Positions 1-7,941 of a stretch of DNA of 21,677 nucleotides are shown in pieces (position 1 is the first letter of the stretch; each line of letters begins with the position of its first letter). This DNA comes from Rhodobacteraceae bacterium UBA996. GTDB lineage: Bacteria; Pseudomonadota; Alphaproteobacteria; Rhodobacterales; Rhodobacteraceae. The notes under the pieces were generated by a model. The model did no database searches. It saw nothing but the letters and a program-made list of their open reading frames with translations, and was not told where the DNA came from. Location of the stretch: assembly GCA_002291955.1 (NCBI GenBank), contig DBBA01000277.1:1-21677 (forward strand). Direction: 5' to 3'. The position numbers and the translations under genes were made by a program.

Positions 1-491
1 GCATCAAGATATCGCTCCTCGACCAGGCGCACGAGGAAGCGTTCCGCGCCCGCCTGCCGCTGGGGGTCCGCCTGTATACGGGGGACGACTTCAACTACGC
101 CCCCCTGATCGCGGGCGACGGCACGCACCACTCGCACGCGCTGCTGGGCATCTTCGCGGCCATCGCCCCCGCTGCATCGCAGGCGCTCGAGGCGCTGGCG
201 ACAGGCGACCGCGCCACCTACGATGTGCTTCTTGCTCCCACCGTCCCCCTGTCGCGCGAAATCTTCCGCGCCCCCACGCGGTTCTACAAGGCAGGCATCG
301 CGTTCCTTGCGTGGCTGAACGGCCACCAGCGCCATTTCGTCATGCCCGCCGGGTTCCAGTCCAGCCGCGACATCGTCCACTATGCGCAGGTGTTCCGGCT
401 GGCCGATGCGGCGGGTCTCCTGGCCCGCCCCGACCTTGCCGAACACCGCATGGCGCTGCTTCTGGCGCTGCACGGGGTGGACCAGGACTGA
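1..491 (+). CDS. DUF993 / dihydrodipicolinate synthase-like protein, 3' part
   Basis: The first part of the gene lies outside the window; the visible reading frame is open from base 3 and ends with TGA at 489-491, giving about 162 C-terminal residues. The text (YTGDDFNYAPLIAGD, PTVPLSREIFRAPTRFYK, FLAWLNGHQRHF) matches what I recall of the DUF993 family, TIM-barrel proteins annotated as 'dihydrodipicolinate synthase family protein' and found in sugar or polyol catabolic clusters. The exact substrate is not known to me. It sits four bases upstream of a LacI-type regulator on the same strand, as expected for the end of a carbohydrate-utilisation operon carrying its own regulator. Family assignment is from recognition; function is inference from context. 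Confidence 0.8.
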   Translation, partial: IKISLLDQAHEEAFRARLPLGVRLYTGDDFNYAPLIAGDGTHHSHALLGIFAAIAPAASQALEALATGDRATYDVLLAPTVPLSREIFRAPTRFYKAGIAFLAWLNGHQRHFVMPAGFQSSRDIVHYAQVFRLADAAGLLARPDLAEHRMALLLALHGVDQD

Positions 492-495
492 ACCG

Positions 496-1497
496 ATGGA
501 CCGCAGGCCCACGATCATCGACGTGGCCCGCGCGGCGGGCGTGTCGAAATCGACCGTCAGCCTTGTCCTGCAGAACAGCCCCCTTGTCCGGCAGGAAACG
601 CGCGACGGCGTGCGCCGCGCCATGGCCGACCTCGGCTATGTCTACAACCGCGCGGCGGCCAACCTGCGGTCCTCTGCCGCCGGGCTGATCGGGCTGGTCA
701 TCAACGACCTGCGCAACCCGTTCTTCACGGAATTCGCCACGTCCGTGCAGATGGCCCTGTCGGCGCGCGGCTATGCCACCGTCATCGCCAATACCGACGA
801 GGATCCGGGCACCCAGGCCCGGGTCGTCACCGCGATGATCGAACACGGCGTGGCCGCGCTGATCCTGTCGCCCGCCTATGACGACGAGGCCGCGACCTTC
901 GATCCCATCGCCCGCGCGGGCATCCCGGTCCTGCAGGTGCTGCGCCGCGTCGCCCCCGCCGACCGCGTCCCCTTCGCCGCGCCGGACTACGAAACCGGCG
1001 GGCGGCTGGCGGCGGAACATCTGGTCGCTGAGGGGGCCCGCCGTATCGCCTTCCTGGGCGGGTTGCCCGGGCGCAGCGTGACGCAGCGGCGCCTGTCGGG
1101 CTATCTCGACGTGCTGGCCGAGCGCGGGCTGTCCCCCGTGATCGTGCCCGGCCGCCCCGGCCGCGCCTTCGGCCGCGATGCGGCCCGCGTGCTGGCGCAG
1201 GACCACCCGTCCGTGGACGCGGTCATCTGCTTCAACGACCTGGTCGCGCTGGGCCTTCTGGCGGGCTCTGCGGCGCTGGGGCGCCCGGTCGGACAAGCCT
1301 TCCGCGTCGTCGGCTTCGACGACATCGAGGATTGCGCCGACGCCTTTCCCGCCCTGACATCGGTCAGCTGCGGCATCGCCCGCTTTGGCCAGACCGTCGC
1401 AGGCACCGTGCTGGACTGGCTGCAGGACGGCCACCCGCCCCGGCCCGAGACGCTGACGCCGGTGGACCTGATCGTCCGCGCCTCCTCGACCGGGTGA
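496..1497 (+). CDS. LacI family transcriptional regulator
   Basis: A 333-residue protein starting at ATG 496, only 4 nt after the upstream stop, so probably co-transcribed with the DUF993 gene. Residues 5-50 form the LacI helix-turn-helix (TIIDVARAAGVSKSTVSLVL, then the hinge region ending NRAAANLRS). Residues about 60-330 are the periplasmic-binding-protein-like sensor core (GLVINDLRNPFF, YETGGRLAAEHLV, CFNDLVALGL, VVGFDDIEDCADAFPALTSV), the usual order and length of the family. It should bind an operator of the neighbouring sugar-catabolic operon and be released by a sugar ligand. Neither operator nor ligand can be read from this window. Earlier in-frame starts exist but overlap DUF993, and the ATG at 496 gives the canonical N-terminus. 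Confidence 0.95.
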   Translation: MDRRPTIIDVARAAGVSKSTVSLVLQNSPLVRQETRDGVRRAMADLGYVYNRAAANLRSSAAGLIGLVINDLRNPFFTEFATSVQMALSARGYATVIANTDEDPGTQARVVTAMIEHGVAALILSPAYDDEAATFDPIARAGIPVLQVLRRVAPADRVPFAAPDYETGGRLAAEHLVAEGARRIAFLGGLPGRSVTQRRLSGYLDVLAERGLSPVIVPGRPGRAFGRDAARVLAQDHPSVDAVICFNDLVALGLLAGSAALGRPVGQAFRVVGFDDIEDCADAFPALTSVSCGIARFGQTVAGTVLDWLQDGHPPRPETLTPVDLIVRASSTG

Positions 1498-1519
1498 CCG
1501 CGCCCGGTGCGCCCCGGTC
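1488..1519. terminator. Hairpin between convergent lacI and ppk1 (possible bidirectional terminator)
   Basis: GACCGGG at 1488-1494 pairs perfectly with CCCGGTC at 1513-1519, and a shorter alternative pairs 1489-1494 with 1503-1508. The structure covers the lacI stop and touches the ppk1 stop, leaving only 20 nt between the genes. There is no T-run on either side, so termination is a guess from position. Confidence 0.3.
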
Positions 1520-3689
1520 AGTCGGGCGCGTGGGCCAGTTGCGGCACGTCGCGCGCGCCCGCCCGGCCGCGACCCGACAGCGACGGGTTCTCCATGAAGA
1601 AGCGGTGGCAGTTGAACGGGTTCTCCAGCGCCAGCCCCGGCCGGCTGTAACCGCCATCCGCCGCCAGCACCCAGCTTTGCGCCTCGTCCGCCAGGTTTGC
1701 CGCCATGATCTGGCTGACGATCTGCGCCTTGACCGTGGGATTCTGCACCTCGACCAGCGTCTCCACCCGCCGCGACAGGTTCCGGTCCATCCAGTCCGCG
1801 GACGAGATGTAGACCCGCGCCTTGCGCGACGGCAGGCCATACCCCGCGCCGAAGCACACGATGCGCGAATGTTCCAGGAACCGCCCGACGACCGACTTCA
1901 CCCGGATGTTGTCGGACAGCCCCGCGATGCCGGGCCGCAGTCCGCAGATGCCCCGGATCACCAGGCTGATCTTCACCCCGTCCCGGCTGGCCGCATAGAG
2001 CGCATCGATCACGTCGGGCTCGATGAGCGAGTTCATCTTGCCCCAGATCGCCCCCGGCCGCCCGGCGCGGGCATGCCCGGCTTCCTCGGCGATGCGCGCG
2101 AGCAGCGTCGATTTCAGCGTCAGGGGCGAGATCGACAGGTTCTCCAGCCCCTCGGGTTGGGCATAGCCCGACAGATAGTTGAACACCTTGGTCGCATCGC
2201 GCCCCAGCGCCGGGTCGCAGGTGAACAGCGACAGGTCGGTGTAGATGCGCGCCGTGATCGGGTGATAGTTGCCGGTCCCGAAATGGGTATAGGTCACAAG
2301 CTGGTCGCCCTCGCGTCGCACGACCGTGCTGATCTTGGCGTGGGTCTTGAGGTTCAGGAACCCGTAGACCACATGCGCGCCCGACCGTTCCAGCCGGCGC
2401 GACTGGCGGATGTTGGCGGCCTCGTCGAAGCGGGCCTTCAGTTCCACCAGCGCGGTCACCGACTTGCCGGCCTCGGCCGCCTCGCACAGGGCGCTGACGA
2501 TGGGGCTGTCGCGGCTGGTGCGGTACAGCGTCTGCTTGATCGCCACCACGTCGGGGTCGGCCGCGGCCTGGTTCAGGAACCGCACCACCATGTCGAAGGT
2601 CTCGTAGGGGTGGTGCAGCAGCATGTCCTTCTGCCGGATCGCGGCAAAGATGTCGCCGCCGTGGTCCTGCACCCGTTCGGGCGTGCGCGGCGTGAAGGAC
2701 GGCCACAACAGGTCGGGCCGGTCGTCCAGCACCAGGTCCTTCAGGTCGGACAGGCCGATCATGCCCTTCACCTCGACCACCTCGTCGGGGATCACGCGCA
2801 GCTCTTCCATGATCAGCGCGCGCAGCGCCTCGGGCGCGCCGGCCGACAGCTTCAGCCGCACCACCTCGCCCCGGCGACGGCGCTTCAGGGCCACCTCGAA
2901 CTCGCGCACCAGATCCTCGGCCTCGTCCTCGACCTCGATGTCGCTGTCGCGCAGCAGGCGGAACGCGCAGTCGCCCTTCAGGTCATAGCCCGGGAACAGG
3001 CTGGCCAGGTTCAGCAGCAGCAACTCCTCCAGCGGCAGGAACCGCGCCTGCCCCGGTTTCGCGGGCAGCCGCACGAAACGCGCCACCTGCGCCGGGATCG
3101 GCAGAAGCGCCCGCAGCGGCCGCCGGTCCGACCGCCGTTCCAGCTGCAGGGCCAGCGCGAAGCCCGCGTTCTGGATGAACGGGAACGGATGCGCCGGGTC
3201 GATCGCGAGCGGCGACAGCACCGGGAACACGCGCGCCAGGAAATGCTCGGTCACATGGCGGATATCGGCCTTGGTCAGCCGGGCGCGGGTCAGGATATGG
3301 ATGCCCGCCGTCTCCATCTCGCGCCGGATGCCGTTCCAGGCGGCCTGCTGCGCGGTCATCAGGCGGCGCGCATCGTGGTTGATCAGCACCAGCTGCTGCG
3401 CGGGCGACAGACCGTCATCGGCGGGCGTCGTGTTGCCCGCCTTGGCCAGTTCCCGCAGACCCGCCACGCGCACGGTAAAGAACTCGTCGAGGTTGGTAGC
3501 CGAGATCGACAGGAACCGAAGCCGTTCCAGCAGCGGCACGCGCGGGTTTTCGGCCTCGTCCAGGACGCGCCAGTTGAAGGCGAGCCAGGACAGTTCGCGG
3601 TTGAAGAACCGCCGCGGCCCATCGGCCGCGCCGTCGGGCAGGGCGACCGCGTCGGGAAAGGCGTTGTGCAGGAAATCGGCGTGGGTCAA
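1518..3689 (-). CDS. ppk1: Polyphosphate kinase 1 (PPK1)
   Basis: A 723-residue protein with the full PPK1 architecture. The N-terminal domain begins at about residue 27 (RFFNRELSWLAFNWRVL, then LRFLSISATNLDEF). Two phospholipase-D-like C-terminal domains follow, with the phosphorylated histidine at about residue 450 (LKTHAKIS), GTGNYH at 471-476, and the second conserved histidine near 607 (FLEHSRIV). The enzyme reversibly moves the gamma phosphate of ATP onto polyphosphate. The start is a TTG at 3689: it has a GAGG ribosome-binding site 7 nt upstream (3697-3700) and gives the family's usual N-terminus, while the longer open frame runs back into hdaA. It is the last gene of the AI-2E permease-hdaA-ppk1 operon, 28 nt behind hdaA. 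An exopolyphosphatase gene (ppx), often next to ppk1, is not present downstream. Confidence 0.97.
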   Translation of the reverse strand: MTHADFLHNAFPDAVALPDGAADGPRRFFNRELSWLAFNWRVLDEAENPRVPLLERLRFLSISATNLDEFFTVRVAGLRELAKAGNTTPADDGLSPAQQLVLINHDARRLMTAQQAAWNGIRREMETAGIHILTRARLTKADIRHVTEHFLARVFPVLSPLAIDPAHPFPFIQNAGFALALQLERRSDRRPLRALLPIPAQVARFVRLPAKPGQARFLPLEELLLLNLASLFPGYDLKGDCAFRLLRDSDIEVEDEAEDLVREFEVALKRRRRGEVVRLKLSAGAPEALRALIMEELRVIPDEVVEVKGMIGLSDLKDLVLDDRPDLLWPSFTPRTPERVQDHGGDIFAAIRQKDMLLHHPYETFDMVVRFLNQAAADPDVVAIKQTLYRTSRDSPIVSALCEAAEAGKSVTALVELKARFDEAANIRQSRRLERSGAHVVYGFLNLKTHAKISTVVRREGDQLVTYTHFGTGNYHPITARIYTDLSLFTCDPALGRDATKVFNYLSGYAQPEGLENLSISPLTLKSTLLARIAEEAGHARAGRPGAIWGKMNSLIEPDVIDALYAASRDGVKISLVIRGICGLRPGIAGLSDNIRVKSVVGRFLEHSRIVCFGAGYGLPSRKARVYISSADWMDRNLSRRVETLVEVQNPTVKAQIVSQIMAANLADEAQSWVLAADGGYSRPGLALENPFNCHRFFMENPSLSGRGRAGARDVPQLAHAPD

Positions 3690-3696
3690 CCGGGCA

Positions 3697-3700
3697 CCTC
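3697..3700 (-). promoter_or_regulatory. Shine-Dalgarno site deciding the TTG start of ppk1
   Basis: GAGG on the minus strand lies 7 nt before TTG 3689-3687. No ATG or GTG in the same frame lies between here and the hdaA stop, so this site supports the unusual TTG start. Confidence 0.6.
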
Positions 3701-3717
3701 GGACGGGGGCGTGCCGA

Positions 3718-4395
3718 TCATTCCAACGGCAGGGGCGGCGATGCAAGCCGGTCCAGCACGGCGGCCGCAAAGGGCCGCGTGATCGCGCGCCCCTCGGCCA
3801 GCGATGCCGCATCCAGCGCGGCAACGATATCGGCCGCCGCCGCCAGCGACCGCGGCATCCGGGTGACCATCAGGGCGATCACCTCGGGCGTGACCGACAG
3901 CTGCCGGTCGGCGAACAGCTTGACCAGCACCGCCGACAACAGCGCATCATCCGGCCGGTCGATCCGCGCCAGGCCCGAGGCCGACAGGCGGCTGGCCAGA
4001 TCCGGCAGGGCCCAGCCCGTCCGGGCCGGCGCGACGCGCGCCGTCATCAGCACCCGCCCGCCCGCCGCGGCCACCCCGTTCAGCCGGTGGAACAGGGCTT
4101 CCTCGGCTGCGGGGTCCCCGGCGATGCTGTCCACGTCCTCGATCACCAGCACCGGCGCGAGCCCCTCTCCCGGATCGCGCGCGCCCTGCACCGCGGCCCC
4201 CGACCGCGCCGCCCAGACATGGGCCAGATGCGTCTTGCCCGCCCCGGGATCGCCCGTGATCACCAGCCGCCCGTTCGGCCACAGCGCCGCCTCGGTCGCG
4301 GCCACCGCGGCAGCATTGGCAGGCGACACGAAGAAATCCGCCCGGCCCAGCGCCGTGCGGACAGGCAGATCGAACGCCAGCTGCCGCGCTGCCAC
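3718..4395 (-). CDS. hdaA: DnaA-related regulatory inactivator HdaA
   Basis: A 225-residue single AAA+ domain protein. Near the N-terminus, QLAFDLP (residues 5-11) fits a beta-clamp-binding motif of the QL(S/x)LPL type seen in Hda proteins. The Walker A is GDPGAGKTHL (48-57) and Walker B is LVIEDVD (83-89), followed by sensor-like segments (LMTARVAP, DLASRLSASG). In characterised alphaproteobacteria HdaA binds the sliding clamp and stimulates DnaA-ATP hydrolysis, preventing over-initiation. There is no C-terminal DnaA DNA-binding domain, which rules out DnaA itself. The start codon is GTG. It follows the AI-2E permease by 13 nt and precedes ppk1, so all three are probably one transcript. Confidence 0.92.
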   Translation of the reverse strand: MAARQLAFDLPVRTALGRADFFVSPANAAAVAATEAALWPNGRLVITGDPGAGKTHLAHVWAARSGAAVQGARDPGEGLAPVLVIEDVDSIAGDPAAEEALFHRLNGVAAAGGRVLMTARVAPARTGWALPDLASRLSASGLARIDRPDDALLSAVLVKLFADRQLSVTPEVIALMVTRMPRSLAAAADIVAALDAASLAEGRAITRPFAAAVLDRLASPPLPLE

Positions 4396-4408
4396 CGGGC
4401 CCCGCCCT

Positions 4409-5512
4409 TCAGGCCCCAGGGCCGTCGCTGCCGTCGGACGACCCGGCCGGGCGCCGCAGCCCGTCCAGTCCGCGATACAGCAGGCTCTGCCGATACTGCC
4501 CGACGAAGAACCGCGTCAGCACGCCCAGCATCGCCGCCACCGGCACGGCGACCAGCAGCCCCACGAACCCGAACAGCCCGCCGAATGCCGACAGCGCGAA
4601 GATCAGCCAGACCGGATGCAGCCCGACGCTGCTGCCCACAAGCTTCGGCGTCAGGAAATTGCCCTCGACCACCTGGCCGGTCACGAAGATCGCGGCGACG
4701 ATGCCCACCATGTGCCACTCGCCCCAGAACTGGAACAGCGCGAGGCCCAGCGCGGTCGCCCCGCCCAGGATGGTGCCCACATAGGGGATGAAGCTGATCA
4801 GCCCCGCCACCAGCCCCACCACAAGCCCGAACTGCAGCCCCGCCAGCATCAGCGCCGTGGCATAGAAGGTCCCCAGGATCAGGCAGACCGTCCCCTGTCC
4901 GCGGATGAAGGACGCCAGCGTGGCGTCGATCTCGGCGGCGATGCGGCGGACCGTCGGGGCATGGTCGCGCGGCAGAAGGTCGTCCAGAAGCGCGACCATG
5001 CGGTCCCAGTCCATCAGCAGGTAGAAGGTGATGACCGGCACCAGCACCACCAGCAGCACCACGTTGACCAGCCCCGACACCGACGTCAGCACCGCCTGCA
5101 ACAGCTGCCCGCCGCGTTCGCGCACCGTCTCGACCAGCCCGGCCAGAGTCTGGCGCAACTGGCTGTCGGCATCCATCAGGTCGGGGAACTGGGTCACCAG
5201 GAACGCCTGCACCTGCTCCACGATCTGCGGGGCCGTGGTCACCAGACCGGTCGCCTGCCGCACCAGCGCGGGCACGATCAGCAGCGCCACCAGAACGAAC
5301 ACCGTCACCGCACCGACCGTGATGATCACCGTCGACAGCGTGCGCCCCAGCCCCAGCCGCTCCAGCCGGTCGGCCACGGGATCCAGCATGTAGGCGATGG
5401 CCCCCGCGATCACGAAGGGCAACAGCATGTCGCCCAAGACCCACAGGATCAGCAGGAACAGGACCGCGGCCAGGCCCCAGTAGGTCAGCTGTTCGCGTAC
5501 GGGCAGCGCCAT
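4409..5512 (-). CDS. AI-2E family transporter (PerM-like permease)
   Basis: A 367-residue polytopic membrane protein starting at ATG 5512 with GAGG 6 nt upstream. Hydrophobic segments lie at about residues 10-26, 30-45, 63-85 and 150-175, with four more in the C-terminal half (FYATALMLAGLQFGLVVGLV, FIPYVGTILGG, GIVAAIFVTGQVVEG, FALSAFGGLFGFVGLLVAVP). FIPYVGTILGG, VVEGNFLTPKLVG and the closing VPVAAMLGVL are characteristic of the family (PF01594). Members are putative exporters; despite the name, most have no shown link to autoinducer-2, and some relatives act as Na+/H+ antiporters. It is the first gene of the operon with hdaA and ppk1. The reading frame continues upstream of 5512, but that part has no family similarity. 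Confidence 0.93.
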   Translation of the reverse strand: MALPVREQLTYWGLAAVLFLLILWVLGDMLLPFVIAGAIAYMLDPVADRLERLGLGRTLSTVIITVGAVTVFVLVALLIVPALVRQATGLVTTAPQIVEQVQAFLVTQFPDLMDADSQLRQTLAGLVETVRERGGQLLQAVLTSVSGLVNVVLLVVLVPVITFYLLMDWDRMVALLDDLLPRDHAPTVRRIAAEIDATLASFIRGQGTVCLILGTFYATALMLAGLQFGLVVGLVAGLISFIPYVGTILGGATALGLALFQFWGEWHMVGIVAAIFVTGQVVEGNFLTPKLVGSSVGLHPVWLIFALSAFGGLFGFVGLLVAVPVAAMLGVLTRFFVGQYRQSLLYRGLDGLRRPAGSSDGSDGPGA

Positions 5513-5784
5513 CGGGATCCTCGCCGGACTTGCCCGGCAGATGTGGCAGACCGGACCGCATGGTTCAAGGGCAGCGCCGGGCGCCGCGTCGTCCGGCCGT
5601 CCCCGTCGAGAGAGACCCCGTAAGGCTCGGCCGCGCCAGGCCCGTGCGACCCCGGAAGATCGCGGAACCGATCCGGCACGTCGTCCGTGCGGGACGACGC
5701 ATGGTTGCAGACCCTGAAGCAGAGGCCGTCCTGCACCTGTTCCGTCGGCAGCGCGGCGCGGCCGCCGCCGATGTGCAATGTCAT
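5485..5784 (-). CDS. Possible small hypothetical protein upstream of the AI-2E permease
   Basis: A 99-codon frame from ATG 5784 to a stop inside the start of the AI-2E permease gene (28-nt overlap). I do not recognise the product, which begins MTLHIGGGRAALPTEQ and contains DGLCFRVCNHASS. The first 80 codons have G or C in the third position in roughly 85% of cases, with the second position much lower, the pattern of real genes in this window. The last 19 codons lose that pattern, as if the true end were frame-shifted or the gene degraded. There is no clear ribosome-binding site. It could be a small gene, a remnant, or a chance frame. Confidence 0.22.
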   Translation of the reverse strand: MTLHIGGGRAALPTEQVQDGLCFRVCNHASSRTDDVPDRFRDLPGSHGPGAAEPYGVSLDGDGRTTRRPALPLNHAVRSATSAGQVRRGSRWRCPYANS

Positions 5785-5826
5785 CCGCGGCCTGTTTGCC
5801 GACGTGTCCGTCTGGAACTGCCAGAT

Positions 5827-5847
5827 GGCAGGGCGGGTCGCCCTGCC
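5827..5847. repeat. 9-bp perfect hairpin in the intergenic region
   Basis: GGCAGGGCG at 5827-5835, loop GGT, and CGCCCTGCC at 5839-5847. There is no T-run, so it is not a typical intrinsic terminator. It could be an operator or RNA structure upstream of the possible small reading frame. Confidence 0.4.
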
Positions 5848-5950
5848 CATGCGCAAAGGTCAAACCCGTCTGTCCCGTCCACTTGACACCACCCCCGCCC
5901 CCTGACGCAACCCCGCCCTCGCGCGCACCGCGCCCTCTTCCCTTCATCCT

Positions 5951-6066
5951 CTTCCAAATACCCCGGGGGGGTGAGGGCCGGCAGGCCCGAACGCCCGCGG
6001 ACCATGTCCACGGGCCGGCGCAGCCGCGCCGGGGGGCAGCGCCCCCCGCCTTTCTGGCGGCAGGCT
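5951..6066. repeat. Hairpin-rich intergenic repeat-like element
   Basis: This stretch has four consecutive dyads: GGGCC/GGCCC at 5975-5988, CCCGCGGAC/GTCCACGGG at 5994-6014 (one mismatch), CCGGCGC/GCGCCGG at 6015-6032, and GGGGGGC/GCCCCCC at 6031-6047. The flanking text (CTTCCAAATACCCCGGGGGG, then GGGGGGCAGCGCCCCCCGCC) resembles a dispersed intergenic sequence I recall from Rhodobacterales genomes. No second copy is in this window. No coding frame here looks real. With the hairpin and weak frame at 5485-5850, this is all I see between 5513 and 6115. Membership in a repeat family is inference. Confidence 0.45.
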
Positions 6067-6115
6067 CCCCGCCTCCGGCCCTGCGCCTTGCATCGTCCGC
6101 ACATCATCCCATCTG

Positions 6116-6898
6116 ATGCGCATGGACACACGCCTGCCCGTCGTCACCCGCCGCCCGAAACCGTCCGATGCCGACACCGAGGCGCGGCTGGCCGATCTCG
6201 CCCGCCGCTACCGGGGCGCGTCCGGTCCCGGCCTGCAGGTCCTGAACCTGGTCGGCGGGCAGGCGGAAAACCTGCTCGAACGCCTGCCCGACACGATCAA
6301 GGACCGGCTGGAGGGGGCGACGGCCGCGGCGCTGACGTCGGCCTATGGCGCGGCCGCCTGGTCGCGGGGGCGGGTCCCGGATCAGGCGCCCTGGCTGAAC
6401 ACCGCCGTCGCCACCGCGCTGGGCGCGGCGGGGGGCTTCGGCGGCCTTCCCGGCGCCATGGCGGAAATCCCGGTCACCGTGACCGTGCTGTTCCGCGCGA
6501 TCCAGGCGCAGGCGGCCGACCACGGCTTCGACCCGGCCGAGGACGCGATCCGGCGCGAGGCGACGCTGGTCTTCGCCGCCGCCGGTCCCCTGTCGCGCGA
6601 TGACGGATCGAACACCGCGTTCCTCGCCGCCCGCGCGACGATCACCGGGGCGACGCTGCAGGCCCTGATCGCCCGCGTGGCCCCGCGCCTGTCGCTGGCG
6701 CTCGGGCAGAAACTCGCCGCGCAGACGGTGCCGGTGCTGGGCGCGGTGGCGGGGGCGGCCACGAACTATGCCTACACCAGCTACTACCAGGAAATCGCCG
6801 CGGTCCGCTTCGGCCTGCTCAGGCTGGCCGACGACCGGGGCGAACCGGTCGAGGCGCTGCTGCCGCGGCTGGAACGGATGCTGTCCGCGCCCGGCTAG
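6116..6898 (+). CDS. EcsC family protein
   Basis: A 260-residue protein. After a polar N-terminus it shows the EcsC-family pattern: a helical segment LNLVGGQAENLLERLPDTI (about 44-62), a glycine- and alanine-rich hydrophobic region (TALGAAGGFGGLPGAMAEIP, about 100-120), a second hydrophobic stretch (TVPVLGAVAGAATNYAYTSY), and the conserved tail YYQEIAAVRFGLLRL. EcsC-domain proteins (PF12787) are named after a gene of the Bacillus subtilis ecs operon; their biochemical role is unknown and they are probably membrane-associated. ATG 6116 and ATG 6122 are both possible starts. Its TAG stop shares the tetramer CTAG (6895-6898) with the stop of the convergent SGNH hydrolase gene. Upstream lies the repeat-like element. 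Confidence 0.82.
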   Translation: MRMDTRLPVVTRRPKPSDADTEARLADLARRYRGASGPGLQVLNLVGGQAENLLERLPDTIKDRLEGATAAALTSAYGAAAWSRGRVPDQAPWLNTAVATALGAAGGFGGLPGAMAEIPVTVTVLFRAIQAQAADHGFDPAEDAIRREATLVFAAAGPLSRDDGSNTAFLAARATITGATLQALIARVAPRLSLALGQKLAAQTVPVLGAVAGAATNYAYTSYYQEIAAVRFGLLRLADDRGEPVEALLPRLERMLSAPG

Positions 6899-7941
6899 GG
6901 CGTGATCCCGATCTTCTTTTCGAGGGTGTCCCGGAACTTCGCGGCGACCTTGCGGAAGCCCTTGCTGGTGCCGTGGATCTCGTCGGCCCAGTCGGTCACC
7001 TTCGGCAGCGCCTTGCGGCAGTCCACCAGCCAGACCTGATTGGCCTCCTCCCTCGCCAGGTCCGCCAGCATGTCGTGCAGCCGGTTCAGAAGCACCTTCA
7101 GCACCTCGTGCCGCAGGACGTGGTCCATGATCCCGTGCTGCGCAAAGGCGCTGCCCAGCCATTCGTCCTTCGCCGCCCACATCGGGTTGCGCGGGTCGTC
7201 CGGCCCGTGCGGAAAGGCAAAGACGTAGCTGTAGCCATGCAGCACGATCGGCAGCCGGGCAAAGCGCGGGTCCGACCGGATGCGGGTGATGACCTTGGTG
7301 TAGCCCTCGCGCAGACCGTCCAGGCGCCGCTGCAACTCGGCCGCGTCGATCACGTCGGCGGGCGTGGGGTTCGGTTTCGCGGTCGGCCGCAGGATGCGGG
7401 TCAGCACGGCGACCCGCGTCCCGCCGGGGCCAGGCTCGTCGCCGATGATGTCGTTGCCCGCGGCCGAGAACAGGAACGCCCGCACCCGCGATGCGTTGCG
7501 GCGCAACAGGATCATGTATTCCTGACCGCCCTCGCCCGGTGGCCCGTCCGCCATGTTCGCCAGCGTGTCGCCCGCGGCGCTGCCGCAATCGATGCGGAAG
7601 TGTTTCGTCAGGTGGTCGATCACCTCGTCCACCGCCAGCGGGAACTGGAACCAGCTGTCGCCCTCGGCCACCAGCACGGGCCGCCTGTCGAACGGGTTCA
7701 GAAGCGCCAGGTTGAAGGCCGTGTTCCGCGCCAGCCGATAGGCCGCATTGCCGATGCCGATGGCGCTTTCCACCTCGGCCAGCCCGGGCGGCACATCCAC
7801 CCGCTCGGGGTCGGGCAGGATCACGACCTGCATCGGCCCCGGCCCGCGGCCAAAGGTGCTGAAGCGCCGCTTCCGCGAATCCGGCACCGCCGGGTCGGCC
7901 AGCATCGCCAGCCACTGGTCATGGGAGATCTTCTTCGCCAT
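6895..7941 (-). CDS. SGNH/GDSL-type hydrolase, apparently cytoplasmic
   Basis: A 348-residue protein from ATG 7941, with a purine-rich GGGGAAG ribosome-binding region upstream. It has the blocks of an SGNH hydrolase in order: VAEGDSWFQF with the nucleophile at Ser96 (block I), CGSAAGDT around Gly124 (block II), FSAAGNDIIGD with GND at 162-164 (block III), and DEIH at 320-323 (block V; catalytic Asp320 and His323). The family cleaves ester, thioester or acyl bonds in lipids, acylated sugars or proteins; the substrate here is unknown. There is no signal peptide and no membrane segment, so it should act in the cytoplasm, unlike most secreted GDSL enzymes. About 90 residues precede the nucleophile, longer than usual. 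It diverges from the trypsin-like protease across 93 bp and is convergent with the EcsC gene. Confidence 0.85.
   Translation of the reverse strand: MAKKISHDQWLAMLADPAVPDSRKRRFSTFGRGPGPMQVVILPDPERVDVPPGLAEVESAIGIGNAAYRLARNTAFNLALLNPFDRRPVLVAEGDSWFQFPLAVDEVIDHLTKHFRIDCGSAAGDTLANMADGPPGEGGQEYMILLRRNASRVRAFLFSAAGNDIIGDEPGPGGTRVAVLTRILRPTAKPNPTPADVIDAAELQRRLDGLREGYTKVITRIRSDPRFARLPIVLHGYSYVFAFPHGPDDPRNPMWAAKDEWLGSAFAQHGIMDHVLRHEVLKVLLNRLHDMLADLAREEANQVWLVDCRKALPKVTDWADEIHGTSKGFRKVAAKFRDTLEKKIGITP

Noticed and set aside
1332..3782. An 816-codon plus-strand frame opposite ppk1
   Set aside because: It is antisense to a complete PPK1 with all active-site residues, and its composition is that of a reversed high-GC gene.
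3779..5623. A 614-codon plus-strand frame opposite hdaA and the AI-2E gene
   Set aside because: Gln/His/Arg-rich low-complexity translation with no domain; antisense shadow.
5883..5888. Perfect TTGACA -35 hexamer on the plus strand
   Set aside because: No acceptable -10 lies 16-18 nt downstream, and the next plus-strand gene starts more than 200 nt away.
5513..5950. Possible structured small RNA (6S, tmRNA or RNase P) in the intergenic region
   Set aside because: None of the conserved core sequences of these RNAs is present; only one isolated 9-bp hairpin is seen.
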